Assembly: GCF_001886695.1 (NCBI RefSeq)
Contig: NZ_CP018097.1
Coordinates: forward strand, 2,065,001 to 2,129,000
Source: Aurantiacibacter gangjinensis
GTDB lineage: Bacteria; Pseudomonadota; Alphaproteobacteria; Sphingomonadales; Sphingomonadaceae
DNA: 64,000 nucleotides
Direction: 5' to 3'
Shown here: positions 51,690 to 60,595 of the stretch, in pieces
Layout of the letters: each line of letters opens with the position of its first letter
Numbering within the stretch: position 1 is the first letter of the stretch
Notes under the pieces: model-generated
The model's database searches: none
The model's input: only the letters and a program-made list of their open reading frames with translations
What the model was told of the DNA's origin: nothing
Made by a program: the position numbers and the translations under genes

Positions 51690-52847
51690 ATGAAGAAGTT
51701 TACAGTCGGTTTGATGACGGCCACGGCCTTCGTCGCAACGCCGGCGATGGCCGGCGACGGCGAGTTTTATATTGGACTTGGTGGCGGTGTCAGCAGCGCC
51801 GAAGATATCGAGTTCGATCTCGTTGACGACATCCCAAGCAATAATGATGAAATTCTCGTTTTCGAAATGGATTACGGTTGGGAAGGCGAGGCCGTCATCG
51901 GCTACGACGCCGGCCCGCTGCGTTTCGAGATCGAAGGCGCCTATCGCGAATTCGACATCGACCGCGTACTAGACGAAAACCTGGTCGGTCTGCCCTTCAT
52001 CTTCGATGCCCCCGTCGGTTTCGACCAGGAAGTGTTTGAGCCGATTGCCGGTGATTTCAACACTTGGAGCGGCATGTTCAACGTGTTGCTCGACTTCGGC
52101 GATGATGATGGCATCTCCGTTTCCGCCGGTGGTGGTATCGGCATCTCGAATACCAGCTTCAACGAAGTGACCGCCTTCACTCGCAGTGATGGCATCGTCG
52201 ACGACAGCGACACTCGTTTTGCATGGCAGGCAATCGCGCAAGTCCGCGCTCCGCTGACCCGCAATATCGACGCCTCCATCAAGTACAAATACCACAACGT
52301 CACCGACCCGACCTTTGTCGATCAGGCCGGTCGTCCGTTCGGTGCGAATGTGAACAGCCACTCTCTGCTTGGCACGTTCATCTTCAACTTCGGTCGCGAG
52401 GAAGAAGTTATTCTGCCTCCTCCTCCGCCGCCGCCCCCGCCGCCGCCTCCTCCACCCCCGCCGCCTCCGCCGCCGCCTCCGCCGCCGGAAGCAGTGTGTG
52501 AAAGCGGTCCGTATATCGTGTTCTTCGACTGGGATCAGTCGGACATCACGCCGGAAGCTGCTTCGGTACTGAACAGCGCAATCACCGCTTATGGCGATTG
52601 CGGCACGGCCTCCATCATGCTGGCCGGTCACACCGATACCTCGGGCACCATGGCCTACAATGAAGGCCTCGCCATGCGCCGTAACGAATCGGTGTATGAC
52701 TACCTGACCGCTCGCGGTATCCCGGGTGGCCGCATTTCCAGCGAAGCCTTCGGCGAAACGGACCTGCGTGTCCCGACTGCCGACGGTGTCCGCGAACTGC
52801 AGAACCGCCGCGTGGAAGTCACCTACGGCCCCAACGCGGGCATGTAA
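51690..52847 (+). CDS. OmpA-family outer-membrane protein with 24-proline linker
   Basis: 385 aa. Signal peptide ending PAMA-G. N-terminal eight-stranded-type beta-barrel (residues 20-240; FYIGLGGGVSSAED, FNVLLDFGDDDGISVSAGGGIG, LLGTFIFNFGR). Residues 243-266 are 24 consecutive Pro. The C-terminal OmpA domain (YIVFFDWDQSDITPEAASVL, GHTDTSGTMAYNEGLAMRRNE, LQNRRVEV) keeps the Asp and Arg that bind diaminopimelate, so it links outer membrane and peptidoglycan. ATG 51690 follows TGGGGG at 51676-51681; 5' leader has a TTTGC/GCAAA hairpin. Confidence 0.94.
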   Translation: MKKFTVGLMTATAFVATPAMAGDGEFYIGLGGGVSSAEDIEFDLVDDIPSNNDEILVFEMDYGWEGEAVIGYDAGPLRFEIEGAYREFDIDRVLDENLVGLPFIFDAPVGFDQEVFEPIAGDFNTWSGMFNVLLDFGDDDGISVSAGGGIGISNTSFNEVTAFTRSDGIVDDSDTRFAWQAIAQVRAPLTRNIDASIKYKYHNVTDPTFVDQAGRPFGANVNSHSLLGTFIFNFGREEEVILPPPPPPPPPPPPPPPPPPPPPPPPEAVCESGPYIVFFDWDQSDITPEAASVLNSAITAYGDCGTASIMLAGHTDTSGTMAYNEGLAMRRNESVYDYLTARGIPGGRISSEAFGETDLRVPTADGVRELQNRRVEVTYGPNAGM

Positions 52848-52874
52848 GCGACTGCCTCAATGGCAAAACAAATC

Positions 52875-52905
52875 GGGCCGGAGCAGCAATGCTCCGGCCC
52901 TTTTT
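52875..52905 (+). terminator. Strong Rho-independent terminator after ompA-like gene
   Basis: An 11-bp perfect stem GGGCCGGAGCA (52875-52885) / TGCTCCGGCCC (52890-52900) with tetraloop GCAA and five T (52901-52905). It ends the OmpA transcript 28 nt after its stop codon. Confidence 0.95.
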
Positions 52906-52947
52906 GTTTGCGATTAGAGTCTCTTCGCTAAGTCTTGACGCTATGGA

Positions 52948-53841
52948 TCAGTCGCAATCGCCTGCTTCGCTGAGATCGTAATCAGCGACCATCCAGCGCC
53001 CGTCGATCCGGTGCATGACGAGCACTTCCTGCGCGCCCGGACTGTTCGAAAAATCGGTTTCGAAAATGAGCACCTCGATTTCGCTGGCTGCGCTGCCGGC
53101 AGGGGCCGCCCGGCGATTGACCGCGAGAAGATCCCGCTCAAGCACGACACCGTAATTGTTGTTGCGCAGCGCCATGCCGATTGCCCACAGGCCATCTGAA
53201 TGACGATCGCGCATGACCGGTGCGGCGGCCTGCCGGCTTACCTCTGCCTCCTCATTCTCGATCAGTCCGAGCCATGCCACTGCGGCACTTTCCGATTCGG
53301 CGCTTGCGACAGCCGGCGATGGCTGAAAATTGCTTTGCGCGGCTGTCTGCATCGGTGTGACAGCTATCGTCTCTGTCGCCGTGACTGTCGGTACCGGCGA
53401 TGCCGGCGCATTGGCGGCGCTATCGTTCGCTGGCGGCGCAGCTTCGGTGAATGTGCCGCTGGATATGGCGAGAGCGCCGGCTGCGATTATGAGCGAAAGG
53501 ATCATGACGGTGGCTCCTGTTTTCCACCGCGCCGGTCCGGCGGGTACCGAACCTTCGTGCGCCGTGGTGCCACCAACGTCCGCATCACCACTGCCTTCCG
53601 CGACCCCAAACGGTTTGTGTGCAGGGTTTTGGGGTGCCCTCTCCTCCGTATCCCCCAATATTCTTGCGGCCTCTCGGCTGCTTGTCACATCCAGTTTGCG
53701 GCGTGCATTGCGCAGCCTGTCGTTGATCGTATGAACGGACAAGCCCAATTCCGACGCGCTGGATTTGGCATCGTGGCCCGCCAGCAGCAGGCGTAGCGCC
53801 TCCTTCTCCTTTTCGGTCAGGCTGTCGACCGCATGCGTCAT
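52948..53841 (-). CDS. LuxR-type HTH / transmembrane / DUF4019 regulator
   Basis: 297 aa. Residues 1-65 are a LuxR/GerE-type helix-turn-helix (LTEKEKEALRLLLAGHDAKSSASELGLSVHTINDRLRNARRKL). A Pro/Gly-rich linker leads to one membrane helix (about 109-128, TGATVMILSLIIAAGALAI), and residues 185-297 look like a periplasmic DUF4019 domain (VAWLGLIENEEAEVSRQAAAPVM ... VLVMHRIDGRWMVADYDL). DNA-binding inside and sensor outside make this a one-component transmembrane regulator. ATG 53841 overlaps the dnaE stop as ATGA, so the two are co-translated. Confidence 0.85.
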   Translation of the reverse strand: MTHAVDSLTEKEKEALRLLLAGHDAKSSASELGLSVHTINDRLRNARRKLDVTSSREAARILGDTEERAPQNPAHKPFGVAEGSGDADVGGTTAHEGSVPAGPARWKTGATVMILSLIIAAGALAISSGTFTEAAPPANDSAANAPASPVPTVTATETIAVTPMQTAAQSNFQPSPAVASAESESAAVAWLGLIENEEAEVSRQAAAPVMRDRHSDGLWAIGMALRNNNYGVVLERDLLAVNRRAAPAGSAASEIEVLIFETDFSNSPGAQEVLVMHRIDGRWMVADYDLSEAGDCD

Positions 53842-56800
53842 GCAACAAGCCGCAAATGGCCCACGCCCTTTATCGGAGACAGCGCCACATTAGTGATGCC
53901 CGGAATGGCCGAGAGCCGATCCACCAGATCGCCCCCCAGCGCATAATCCGTGCCTATCAGCACCTGTGGCTCGTAATCTTCGCCGGTTCGCAAATGCAGA
54001 ACGACTTCGCCGTGGCCCGCCCTGCCCGGCTCGAGCGATTGCTTCAGCGTTTCGAGAGCTGCAACATCGTGCACGTCTGCCGTCAACTGCATCTTGGCCG
54101 TGCTTTTGACCTCTGCCAGCGGGCGCGCACCGCGCACGGTAACACGCGGCGGATCGTCCGGATTGGGCGAATCCAGCTCGACATTCAGCAGCACGCAGGT
54201 GCCATCCTCGGCCCAGCGCAGAAATTCGTCGACCAGCGATTCCTCGAAGCAGGCGGCGCTGAATTGACCGGACGCATCTGAAAAGTCTGCACGGATGAAC
54301 TCCGCGCCCCGCTTGGTGCGGCCCTTGTTCACGCTCTCCACCATCGCCGCCATCACCGCGGGCTGGCGTCCGCCGCCGAAGCCGCCGTCCATCAGAGATG
54401 CATAGGTCCGAGCGCCCTGCGCGTCGGCAACCTGGCGGAATTCCTGCACCGGATGCGCTGCGAAGTAGAAGCCGAAGACGTCGCGCTCCATCGCCATCTG
54501 GTCAGCGCGCGGCCAAGAGTCGGCATCGACCAGGCGCAGCGTCGGCTCCGCGTGATCCTCACCGCCGAACAGTCCTGCCTGCCCGCTGGCCTTTTCGCGA
54601 TTGGCTGCATCGGACACCGCCAGCAGCATATCGGCGTTGGCAAGCACCTTCGCGCGGTTCGGCTCGAAACTGTCGAACGCGCCAGCGCCGGCCAAACCTT
54701 CCAACTGTTTGCGGTTCATCGAGCCGGCCGGCAGGCGCTTGAAGATGTCTTCCAGCGTTTCGAAAGGCCCATGCGCCTCCCGCTCGGCCACGACCTGCTC
54801 CATTGCCTTTTCGCCGACATTGCGAATACCTGCGAGCGCGTAGCGAACGGCCCAGCCATCCTCGCTCTGTTGCACGCAGAATTCCGCTTCCGATGCGCCG
54901 ATATCGGGGCCGAGAAGCTGCACGCCGTTGCGCCGCAGATCGTCGACGAACACCGCCAGCTTTTCGGACTGGTGCATGTCGAAGCACATGGATGCGGCGT
55001 AAAATTCTTCCGGGTAGTGCGCTTTCAGCCAAGCCGTCTGGTAAGATAGCAGCGCGTAAGCAGCCGCGTGCGACTTGTTGAAGCCGTAGCCTGCGAACTT
55101 GTCGATCAAGTCGAACAGGCGGTTCGCCTCGTCCTTCTCGATGCCACTGACTTCGAGGCAACCTTCGCAAAACCTTCCGCGCTGCTTGTCCATCTCCGCC
55201 TGGACCTTCTTGCCCATGGCGCGGCGCAGCAAGTCGGCATCGCCGAGCGAATACCCGGCAAGGATCTGCGCGGCCTGCATCACCTGCTCCTGATAGACGA
55301 AGATGCCGTAGGTCTCGGCCAGGATGCCTTCTAGCTTGGGGTGCGGGTAGACGATCTCTTCTTCGCCCGCCTTGCGCTTACCGAAGCTGGGGATGTTGTC
55401 CATCGGACCCGGGCGATAGAGCGAAACGAGCGCGATGATGTCTTCGAACTTGGTCGGCTTCACCGCTGTCAGCGTGCGGCGCATGCCTTCCGATTCCAGC
55501 TGGAACACACCGACCGTGTCGCCGCGTTTCAGCAGGTCGAACACGCCCTCATCGTCCCAAGCCAGTCCGTCGAGATCGACCGTGATCCCGCGCCGCTTCA
55601 GCAGGTCGACGGCTTTCCGCAGTACGGAAAGGGTCTTTAGGCCGAGAAAGTCGAACTTTACGAGCCCGGAATCTTCGACATGCTTCATGTCGAACTGCGT
55701 CACCGGCATGTCGGATCGCGGATCGCGGTAGAGCGGAACGAGTTGGCTCAATGGCCTGTCGCCGATCACCACACCGGCGGCGTGGGTGGAGGAATTGCGC
55801 GGGAAGCCCTCCAGCTGCATGGCGAGATCGACGAGGCGCTTTACTTCATTATCGTTCGAATATTCGCGCTTGAAGTCGGCAGCACCGTTCAGCGTACGTG
55901 GCAAGGTCCACGGGTCGGTCGGGTGGTTGGGCACCATCTTGGTAAGACGGTCCACCTGGCCATAGGGCATTTGCAGGATGCGTCCCGTATCGCGCAGCAC
56001 GGCGCGCGCCTTCATCTTGCCGAAGGTGATGATCTGCGCGACCTTATCCTTGCCGTACCGATCCTGCACATAGCGGATCACTTCGCCGCGCCGCGTTTCG
56101 CAAAAGTCGATATCGAAGTCGGGCATGGACACGCGTTCGGGATTAAGGAAGCGTTCGAACAGCAGGCCGAGCCGGATCGGGTCGAGATCGGTAATGGTCA
56201 GTGCCCAGGCGACAAGGCTGCCCGCACCCGACCCGCGCCCCGGCCCCACCGGGATGCCCTGTGCTTTTGCCCATTTGATGAAATCGGCAACAATCAGGAA
56301 GTAACCGGGAAAACCCATATTGCGGATCACCCCGACTTCATAATCGAGGCGATCGACGTAGACTTTCAGCTCTTCGTCCGACATCTCGCCATAGGGTTCG
56401 AGACGCGCGGCGAGGCCCTTGCGCGCATCCTCTTCCAGCATGCGCGCTTCGCCCGCCTGGTCTCCGGCGAGGCTGGGCAGGATCGGCGCACGGCGCGGAG
56501 GTGCGAATGCGCAGCGCTGCGCGATGACGAGCGTGTTGGCGGTCGCTTCCGGCAGGTCGGCAAATAACTCCTCCATCATCCGCGCGGATTTGACGAATGC
56601 CTGCGGGTTGGAGGTCGGCCGGTCGTCGCTATCGATCTGGCTGGAATTGGCGATGCAGAGCATGGCGTCATGCGCGCTGTGCATGTGCGGTTCTGCGAAA
56701 TTGGCGGGATTGGTGGCAACAAGCGGAAGGTTCTGCGTGTAGGCAAGTTCTATCAGGCCCTGCTCCGCCGCTTCCTCTGTCGGATGGCCACGCCGCGCCA

Positions 56801-57305
56801 GTTCGACGTATAGCCGCTCCGGAAAAAGCCTAGCGAGGCGCTCGGCCCGCTCATGCGCGCGCCTCTCCTTGCCATCGGCCAGCAGGCGAGTGACCGCCCC
56901 TTCGCTGGCACCGGTCAGCGCGATCAGCCCATCGGTGTGCCCCTCAAGGTCAGCCATTGCGACATGCGGAGCCATCTCCAGCGGCCTGTCGAGATGGGCG
57001 CGGCTGATAAGGTGACACAGATTGTTCCACCCATCCTCATCCTGCGCGTAGAGCGGCAGGTGATCGACCGTTTTCCCGTCATCCGCAATTACGCCCAGCA
57101 GCGTGCCGATGATCGGCTGGACGCCTTCGCCAAGACACGCTCCTGCGAACATGGACGAGCCGTAGAGCCCGTTGCGATCGCAGATGGCGATGGCGGGAAA
57201 GCCCCGCTCCTTCGCCAGCTTGGCAATGCCCTTCGGGTCGATCGCGCCTTCCAGCATGGAATAGCTCGACAGAACGCGAAGGGGTACGAACTTGGTGAAT
57301 GGCAT
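53838..57305 (-). CDS. dnaE: DNA polymerase III subunit alpha
   Basis: 1155 aa from ATG 57305 (MPFTKFVPLRVLSSYSMLEGAID). Replicative polymerase of the DnaE1 type: PHP domain at the N terminus, catalytic Asp residues in SMPDFDIDFCETRRGEVIRYV and later, GPGRGSGAGSLVAW, the tandem HhH region, an OB domain (VMAAMVESVNKGRTKRGAEFIRADFSD) and the extreme C-terminal tau-binding region. The upstream frame to 57356 has no ribosome site and is not used. The 3' end is coupled to the LuxR-type regulator. Confidence 0.97.
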   Translation of the reverse strand: MPFTKFVPLRVLSSYSMLEGAIDPKGIAKLAKERGFPAIAICDRNGLYGSSMFAGACLGEGVQPIIGTLLGVIADDGKTVDHLPLYAQDEDGWNNLCHLISRAHLDRPLEMAPHVAMADLEGHTDGLIALTGASEGAVTRLLADGKERRAHERAERLARLFPERLYVELARRGHPTEEAAEQGLIELAYTQNLPLVATNPANFAEPHMHSAHDAMLCIANSSQIDSDDRPTSNPQAFVKSARMMEELFADLPEATANTLVIAQRCAFAPPRRAPILPSLAGDQAGEARMLEEDARKGLAARLEPYGEMSDEELKVYVDRLDYEVGVIRNMGFPGYFLIVADFIKWAKAQGIPVGPGRGSGAGSLVAWALTITDLDPIRLGLLFERFLNPERVSMPDFDIDFCETRRGEVIRYVQDRYGKDKVAQIITFGKMKARAVLRDTGRILQMPYGQVDRLTKMVPNHPTDPWTLPRTLNGAADFKREYSNDNEVKRLVDLAMQLEGFPRNSSTHAAGVVIGDRPLSQLVPLYRDPRSDMPVTQFDMKHVEDSGLVKFDFLGLKTLSVLRKAVDLLKRRGITVDLDGLAWDDEGVFDLLKRGDTVGVFQLESEGMRRTLTAVKPTKFEDIIALVSLYRPGPMDNIPSFGKRKAGEEEIVYPHPKLEGILAETYGIFVYQEQVMQAAQILAGYSLGDADLLRRAMGKKVQAEMDKQRGRFCEGCLEVSGIEKDEANRLFDLIDKFAGYGFNKSHAAAYALLSYQTAWLKAHYPEEFYAASMCFDMHQSEKLAVFVDDLRRNGVQLLGPDIGASEAEFCVQQSEDGWAVRYALAGIRNVGEKAMEQVVAEREAHGPFETLEDIFKRLPAGSMNRKQLEGLAGAGAFDSFEPNRAKVLANADMLLAVSDAANREKASGQAGLFGGEDHAEPTLRLVDADSWPRADQMAMERDVFGFYFAAHPVQEFRQVADAQGARTYASLMDGGFGGGRQPAVMAAMVESVNKGRTKRGAEFIRADFSDASGQFSAACFEESLVDEFLRWAEDGTCVLLNVELDSPNPDDPPRVTVRGARPLAEVKSTAKMQLTADVHDVAALETLKQSLEPGRAGHGEVVLHLRTGEDYEPQVLIGTDYALGGDLVDRLSAIPGITNVALSPIKGVGHLRLVA

Positions 57306-57377
57306 ACGCGCAATATGCGAACTTTGCCCCTCTTCGCCAAGGCGTAACCGGCACAAAACGGAGGGAAAGTCTTACCC

Positions 57378-57719
57378 CTAACTTGCCTCTCCGACCGCTT
57401 TTGCCTCGGCGATCTTCTTGCGCGTCTGGCGCACTTGCGACCACGCGCCGTAGACCACCAGCGCCGCTAGGAAGATCCATACCCACACGGGGATGTTCTC
57501 GCCTACAAGCGCTAGGTAGAGATAGGCGGACACGAAGAAAAAGCCCGCCATCATGGTCGGCAGCACGGTCGACTGGCCGGCGCGGGCGCGCTTTACCAGC
57601 CAACCGATGCTGGCGATGAAGAACGGGATCGCGCCGATATAGATCGCGCCGAAAATGTAGGGGTTCACGCCATACTCGGCGCCGAGACCCAATATCCACT
57701 GATTGATTGCTTCGAGCAT
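57378..57719 (-). CDS. Small membrane protein, hypothetical
   Basis: 113 aa with GGAGAG before ATG. Three likely membrane helices (NPYIFGAIYIGAIPFFIASIGW; TVLPTMMAGFFFVSAYLYLALV; VWVWIFLAALVVYGAW) and a basic C-terminal tail (QVRQTRKKIAEAKAVGEAS). I do not recognise the family. It sits 72 nt before dnaE on the same strand. Confidence 0.7.
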   Translation of the reverse strand: MLEAINQWILGLGAEYGVNPYIFGAIYIGAIPFFIASIGWLVKRARAGQSTVLPTMMAGFFFVSAYLYLALVGENIPVWVWIFLAALVVYGAWSQVRQTRKKIAEAKAVGEAS

Positions 57720-57769
57720 GATGCTCTCCTCACTGCTTGCCTACACCTTCGCCGCAAAGCTCGCGAGGG

Positions 57770-58306
57770 TTACTCTGCATCGGCAGCAGGCAGCGGCCTG
57801 TAGATGTAATCGAAGCTGGTCTGCCAGGTGAGGCCGTGATCGGTAGACGTCTCGCCATGCTGGCGGACGTAATCGTCGGCGTCCGGCGTGTAAGTCATGC
57901 GGACCAGAAGGGGATTGCCCTGCGGTCCGCGGCCCCAATAGCCTGCCAGCACCATGGCTTCGCCGGCGCGGCCGCCGGTAAACTCGACCCGCTCGCCGGC
58001 AGAGCCGATCCACACCTGCCGCCATATACCTGTACGCGCATCATAATGGTTGAGGCTGCTCCCGCCCTCGCCGCGGAAAGGCATCCATTGTTCGCGAACG
58101 GCACAGCCACCGTGCAGGCGCTGGATCGAGCTGTTGGCCACCGGCTCCTCCGCGCCGTTTGGCGTGACGCTCCATTCGCCGACCCAGAAGTCAAAGCCGC
58201 CATGGCCATCGCTTTCACAAGGGGGCGTGGGCGATGGCGAGGCGGGTGCGTCTTGCGCAGGCTGCGTTGCCTGCAAAGCGATGGCGAATGCGATGGATGT
58301 CAGCAT
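57770..58306 (-). CDS. Secreted protein, DUF1579-like
   Basis: 178 aa with GGAGGGG before ATG. Short hydrophobic N terminus (LTSIAFAIALQATQPAQDAP) then a lipocalin-like beta-rich domain: FDFWVGEWSVTPNGAEEPVANSSIQRLHGGCAVREQW, HYDARTGIWRQVWIGSAGERVEFTGG. The FDFWVGEWxV start is typical of DUF1579-like proteins of unknown function. Likely periplasmic. Confidence 0.7.
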   Translation of the reverse strand: MLTSIAFAIALQATQPAQDAPASPSPTPPCESDGHGGFDFWVGEWSVTPNGAEEPVANSSIQRLHGGCAVREQWMPFRGEGGSSLNHYDARTGIWRQVWIGSAGERVEFTGGRAGEAMVLAGYWGRGPQGNPLLVRMTYTPDADDYVRQHGETSTDHGLTWQTSFDYIYRPLPAADAE

Positions 58307-58400
58307 GATGTCCCCTCCCGATAGATAGCGGCATCAAGCGATAGCGCGCATCGGTAGGCAACACCAATCGGACCAACGCGCGATTTGCTGCGGCGAGCGG

Positions 58401-59081
58401 CTATTCGATCACGCCGTCATGCAGGCGCACCACGCGGTCCATGCGCGCGGCGAGCCGCTCATTATGCGTGGCGACCAGTGCCGCGCTGCCCTGCCCGCGC
58501 ACGAGCTCAAGGAACTCGCTCAGCACGCGCTCGGACGTCTTCTCATCCAGATTGCCGGTCGGCTCGTCTGCCAGCACCAGCTGCGGCTTGTTCGCCAACG
58601 CACGGGCGACGGCAACACGCTGCTGTTCGCCGCCCGACAGCTTGCTGGGCCGGTGGGTCAGGCGATGCTCCAGCCCCAGCGAGCCGAGCAATTCCTGCGC
58701 CCGTAATTCGGCTTCGGCGCGCTTGGTGCCGAGCAGAAGCTGCGGCAGCACGACGTTCTCCTGCGCTGTGAAATCCGGCAACAGGTGATGGAACTGGTAA
58801 ACGAAACCCAGATGCTCTCGCCGTAGCGATGTGCGCTCTGCGGCATCCAGCTGGCTGGCTTCCTTGCCGGCTATGCGGATGCTGCCGCCGAAACCGCCTT
58901 CCAGAAGACCCACGGCTTGCAGCATGGTCGACTTGCCCGAGCCGGACTGGCCCAGCAGCGCCACGATTTCGCCTGGGCCGACATCCAGATCGACACCGCG
59001 CAGCACATCGATACGGACATCGCCCTGCTGGAAGCTACGGGTGAGATTGCGCAGCGAAACGACGGCTTCGGCGTTACTCAT
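58401..59081 (-). CDS. lolD: Lipoprotein-releasing ABC transporter ATPase
   Basis: 226 aa from ATG 59081, overlapping the permease stop by 8 nt. Walker [18 protein letters not shown], signature [17 protein letters not shown], Walker [16 protein letters not shown], His-loop [11 protein letters not shown]. The MacB/LolD subtype ([20 protein letters not shown]) points to release of lipoproteins from the inner membrane for LolA. Several lipoproteins in the window are potential clients. Confidence 0.94.
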   Translation of the reverse strand: MSNAEAVVSLRNLTRSFQQGDVRIDVLRGVDLDVGPGEIVALLGQSGSGKSTMLQAVGLLEGGFGGSIRIAGKEASQLDAAERTSLRREHLGFVYQFHHLLPDFTAQENVVLPQLLLGTKRAEAELRAQELLGSLGLEHRLTHRPSKLSGGEQQRVAVARALANKPQLVLADEPTGNLDEKTSERVLSEFLELVRGQGSAALVATHNERLAARMDRVVRLHDGVIE

Positions 59082-60318
59082 AGCGCAGCACCTCAACAGG
59101 ATCGGTGTTCGAGGCGCGGTAGGACGGATAAAGCGTCGCCAGGAAGCTGAGCCCCATGGCCATGCCGGCGATCCACAGCACCTCGACCGGATCGGTGCGG
59201 GCGGGCAGCTCCGTCAGGAAGCGCACCGACGGATCCCATAATTCGACGCCAAAAAGGTTGCTGATGCCGGTCACGATGGGCTGGCGGAATGTTAGCACGA
59301 CAAAGCCCAGCAAAAGTCCGATGCCGGTGCCGAGCACCCCGACGATGGAGCCGGTCGTCACGAAAATCTTGAGCAAGCTGCGCCGCGTCGCGCCCATCGT
59401 GCGCATGATGGCGATGTCGCGCGTCTTGCTGCGCACCAGCATCACAAGGCTGGACAGGATGTTGAACGCCGCGACCAGCACGATGATGCCCAGCGCGAAC
59501 GCCATGGCGACGCGCTCCACTTGCAGGGCTTCGAACAGCGAGGCGTTCATCTCCTGCCAGTTCACGAGGTTGGCACGCGCTTGCAGGCTTTCGGCCAGCG
59601 GCGCGAGGATTTCGCGCGATTGCTGCGGGTCTTTGGTGTGGATGCGGATCATGCCGATGCTGTCACCTGCCATCAGCAGCGTCTGCGCATCGGGAATAGG
59701 CATGATGACGTAGCGCTCGTCAAAATCGTACAGGCCGATCTCGAACACCGCCGTCACCGTATAGCCGATCTGTCGCGGCACCGTGCCGAACGGCGTGGGG
59801 CGCCCCTGCGGATTGACGATCACCAGCGTGTCACCCAGCCGCAGGCCGAGATTGTCGCGCAGGCGAGAGCCGATAGCGATATTGCGCTCACCCTCCGTGC
59901 CTAAGCTGTCGAGCGAGCCTTGCAGTACGTTCGGCTCCATCGCCGCGATATCTTCATCCGTGTTGCCGCGCACGAAAATGCCTTCCGCGCGGCCATTGAA
60001 GGTGGCGAGCAGCGGCTGTTCGATCAGCGGAGAGGCTTCTGTGACGCCCGGCGTGTTGCGGACCTCTTCCAGCACCTCTTCCCAATCGTTCAGCCGCCCG
60101 CCATGCGCCACGACCACCGCGTGGCCGTTCAATCCGGTAATGCGGTCGAGCAATTCATAGCGGAAGCCGTTCATCACGCTCATCACGATCACCAGCATGG
60201 CGACCGAGAGCGCGACCACGGTGATGGAGATACCGGCCACCAGCGCAATGACCGCCTCGCTGCGGCCAGGCAGCATGTATCGCTTGGCGATGGACCATTC
60301 GAATGGAGAGAGGAACAC
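59074..60318 (-). CDS. lolC: Lipoprotein-releasing ABC transporter permease (LolC/E)
   Basis: 414 aa from GTG 60318. N-terminal [47 protein letters not shown], a large periplasmic MacB-type domain, then three C-terminal helices ([66 protein letters not shown]). LolC/LolE fold; one permease here may serve both positions as in many alphaproteobacteria. Upstream 277 bp carry copy B of the shared intergenic element. Confidence 0.94.
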   Translation of the reverse strand: MFLSPFEWSIAKRYMLPGRSEAVIALVAGISITVVALSVAMLVIVMSVMNGFRYELLDRITGLNGHAVVVAHGGRLNDWEEVLEEVRNTPGVTEASPLIEQPLLATFNGRAEGIFVRGNTDEDIAAMEPNVLQGSLDSLGTEGERNIAIGSRLRDNLGLRLGDTLVIVNPQGRPTPFGTVPRQIGYTVTAVFEIGLYDFDERYVIMPIPDAQTLLMAGDSIGMIRIHTKDPQQSREILAPLAESLQARANLVNWQEMNASLFEALQVERVAMAFALGIIVLVAAFNILSSLVMLVRSKTRDIAIMRTMGATRRSLLKIFVTTGSIVGVLGTGIGLLLGFVVLTFRQPIVTGISNLFGVELWDPSVRFLTELPARTDPVEVLWIAGMAMGLSFLATLYPSYRASNTDPVEVLRYE

Positions 60319-60415
60319 GTCAGAAACGCTTTGCAGGTTCAGGCATCGGGGGTGGCATTAAGGAGGCGAACCTTGCCCCGCAATGAAAATTGTCCGCGCG
60401 ACATGCCCCGCCCGC

Positions 60416-60515
60416 CGAAGTTGACAAAGCTGACAAGGCGAGAGGCCATCGTCACGATGCATTTCCCTTCTGTTACAGGGCTTTGCTGCGGAAATGCGAA
60501 ATTGACACTTTGGCG
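60416..60515 (+). repeat. Shared intergenic element, copy B (between lolC and DUF885 gene)
   Basis: Three blocks on the plus strand: CGAAGTTGACAA (60416-60427), AAGGCGAGA (about 60435-60443) and AAATTGACACTTTGGCG (60499-60515). They match copy A at 45257-45347 in order and spacing (last block about 84 vs 76 nt from the first). A local direct repeat TTGACAA-AGC-TGACAA is visible. The plus strand here runs away from lolC and into the 3' end of the DUF885 gene, so the blocks do not simply read as a lolC promoter. Confidence 0.6.
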
Positions 60516-60595
60516 GGAATAAATAGTCATTCATTCGGATGCCTCTCGATTAATGGAGACACCCGCGCTGCACGATTGGCCGGTTGTAGGACAGC

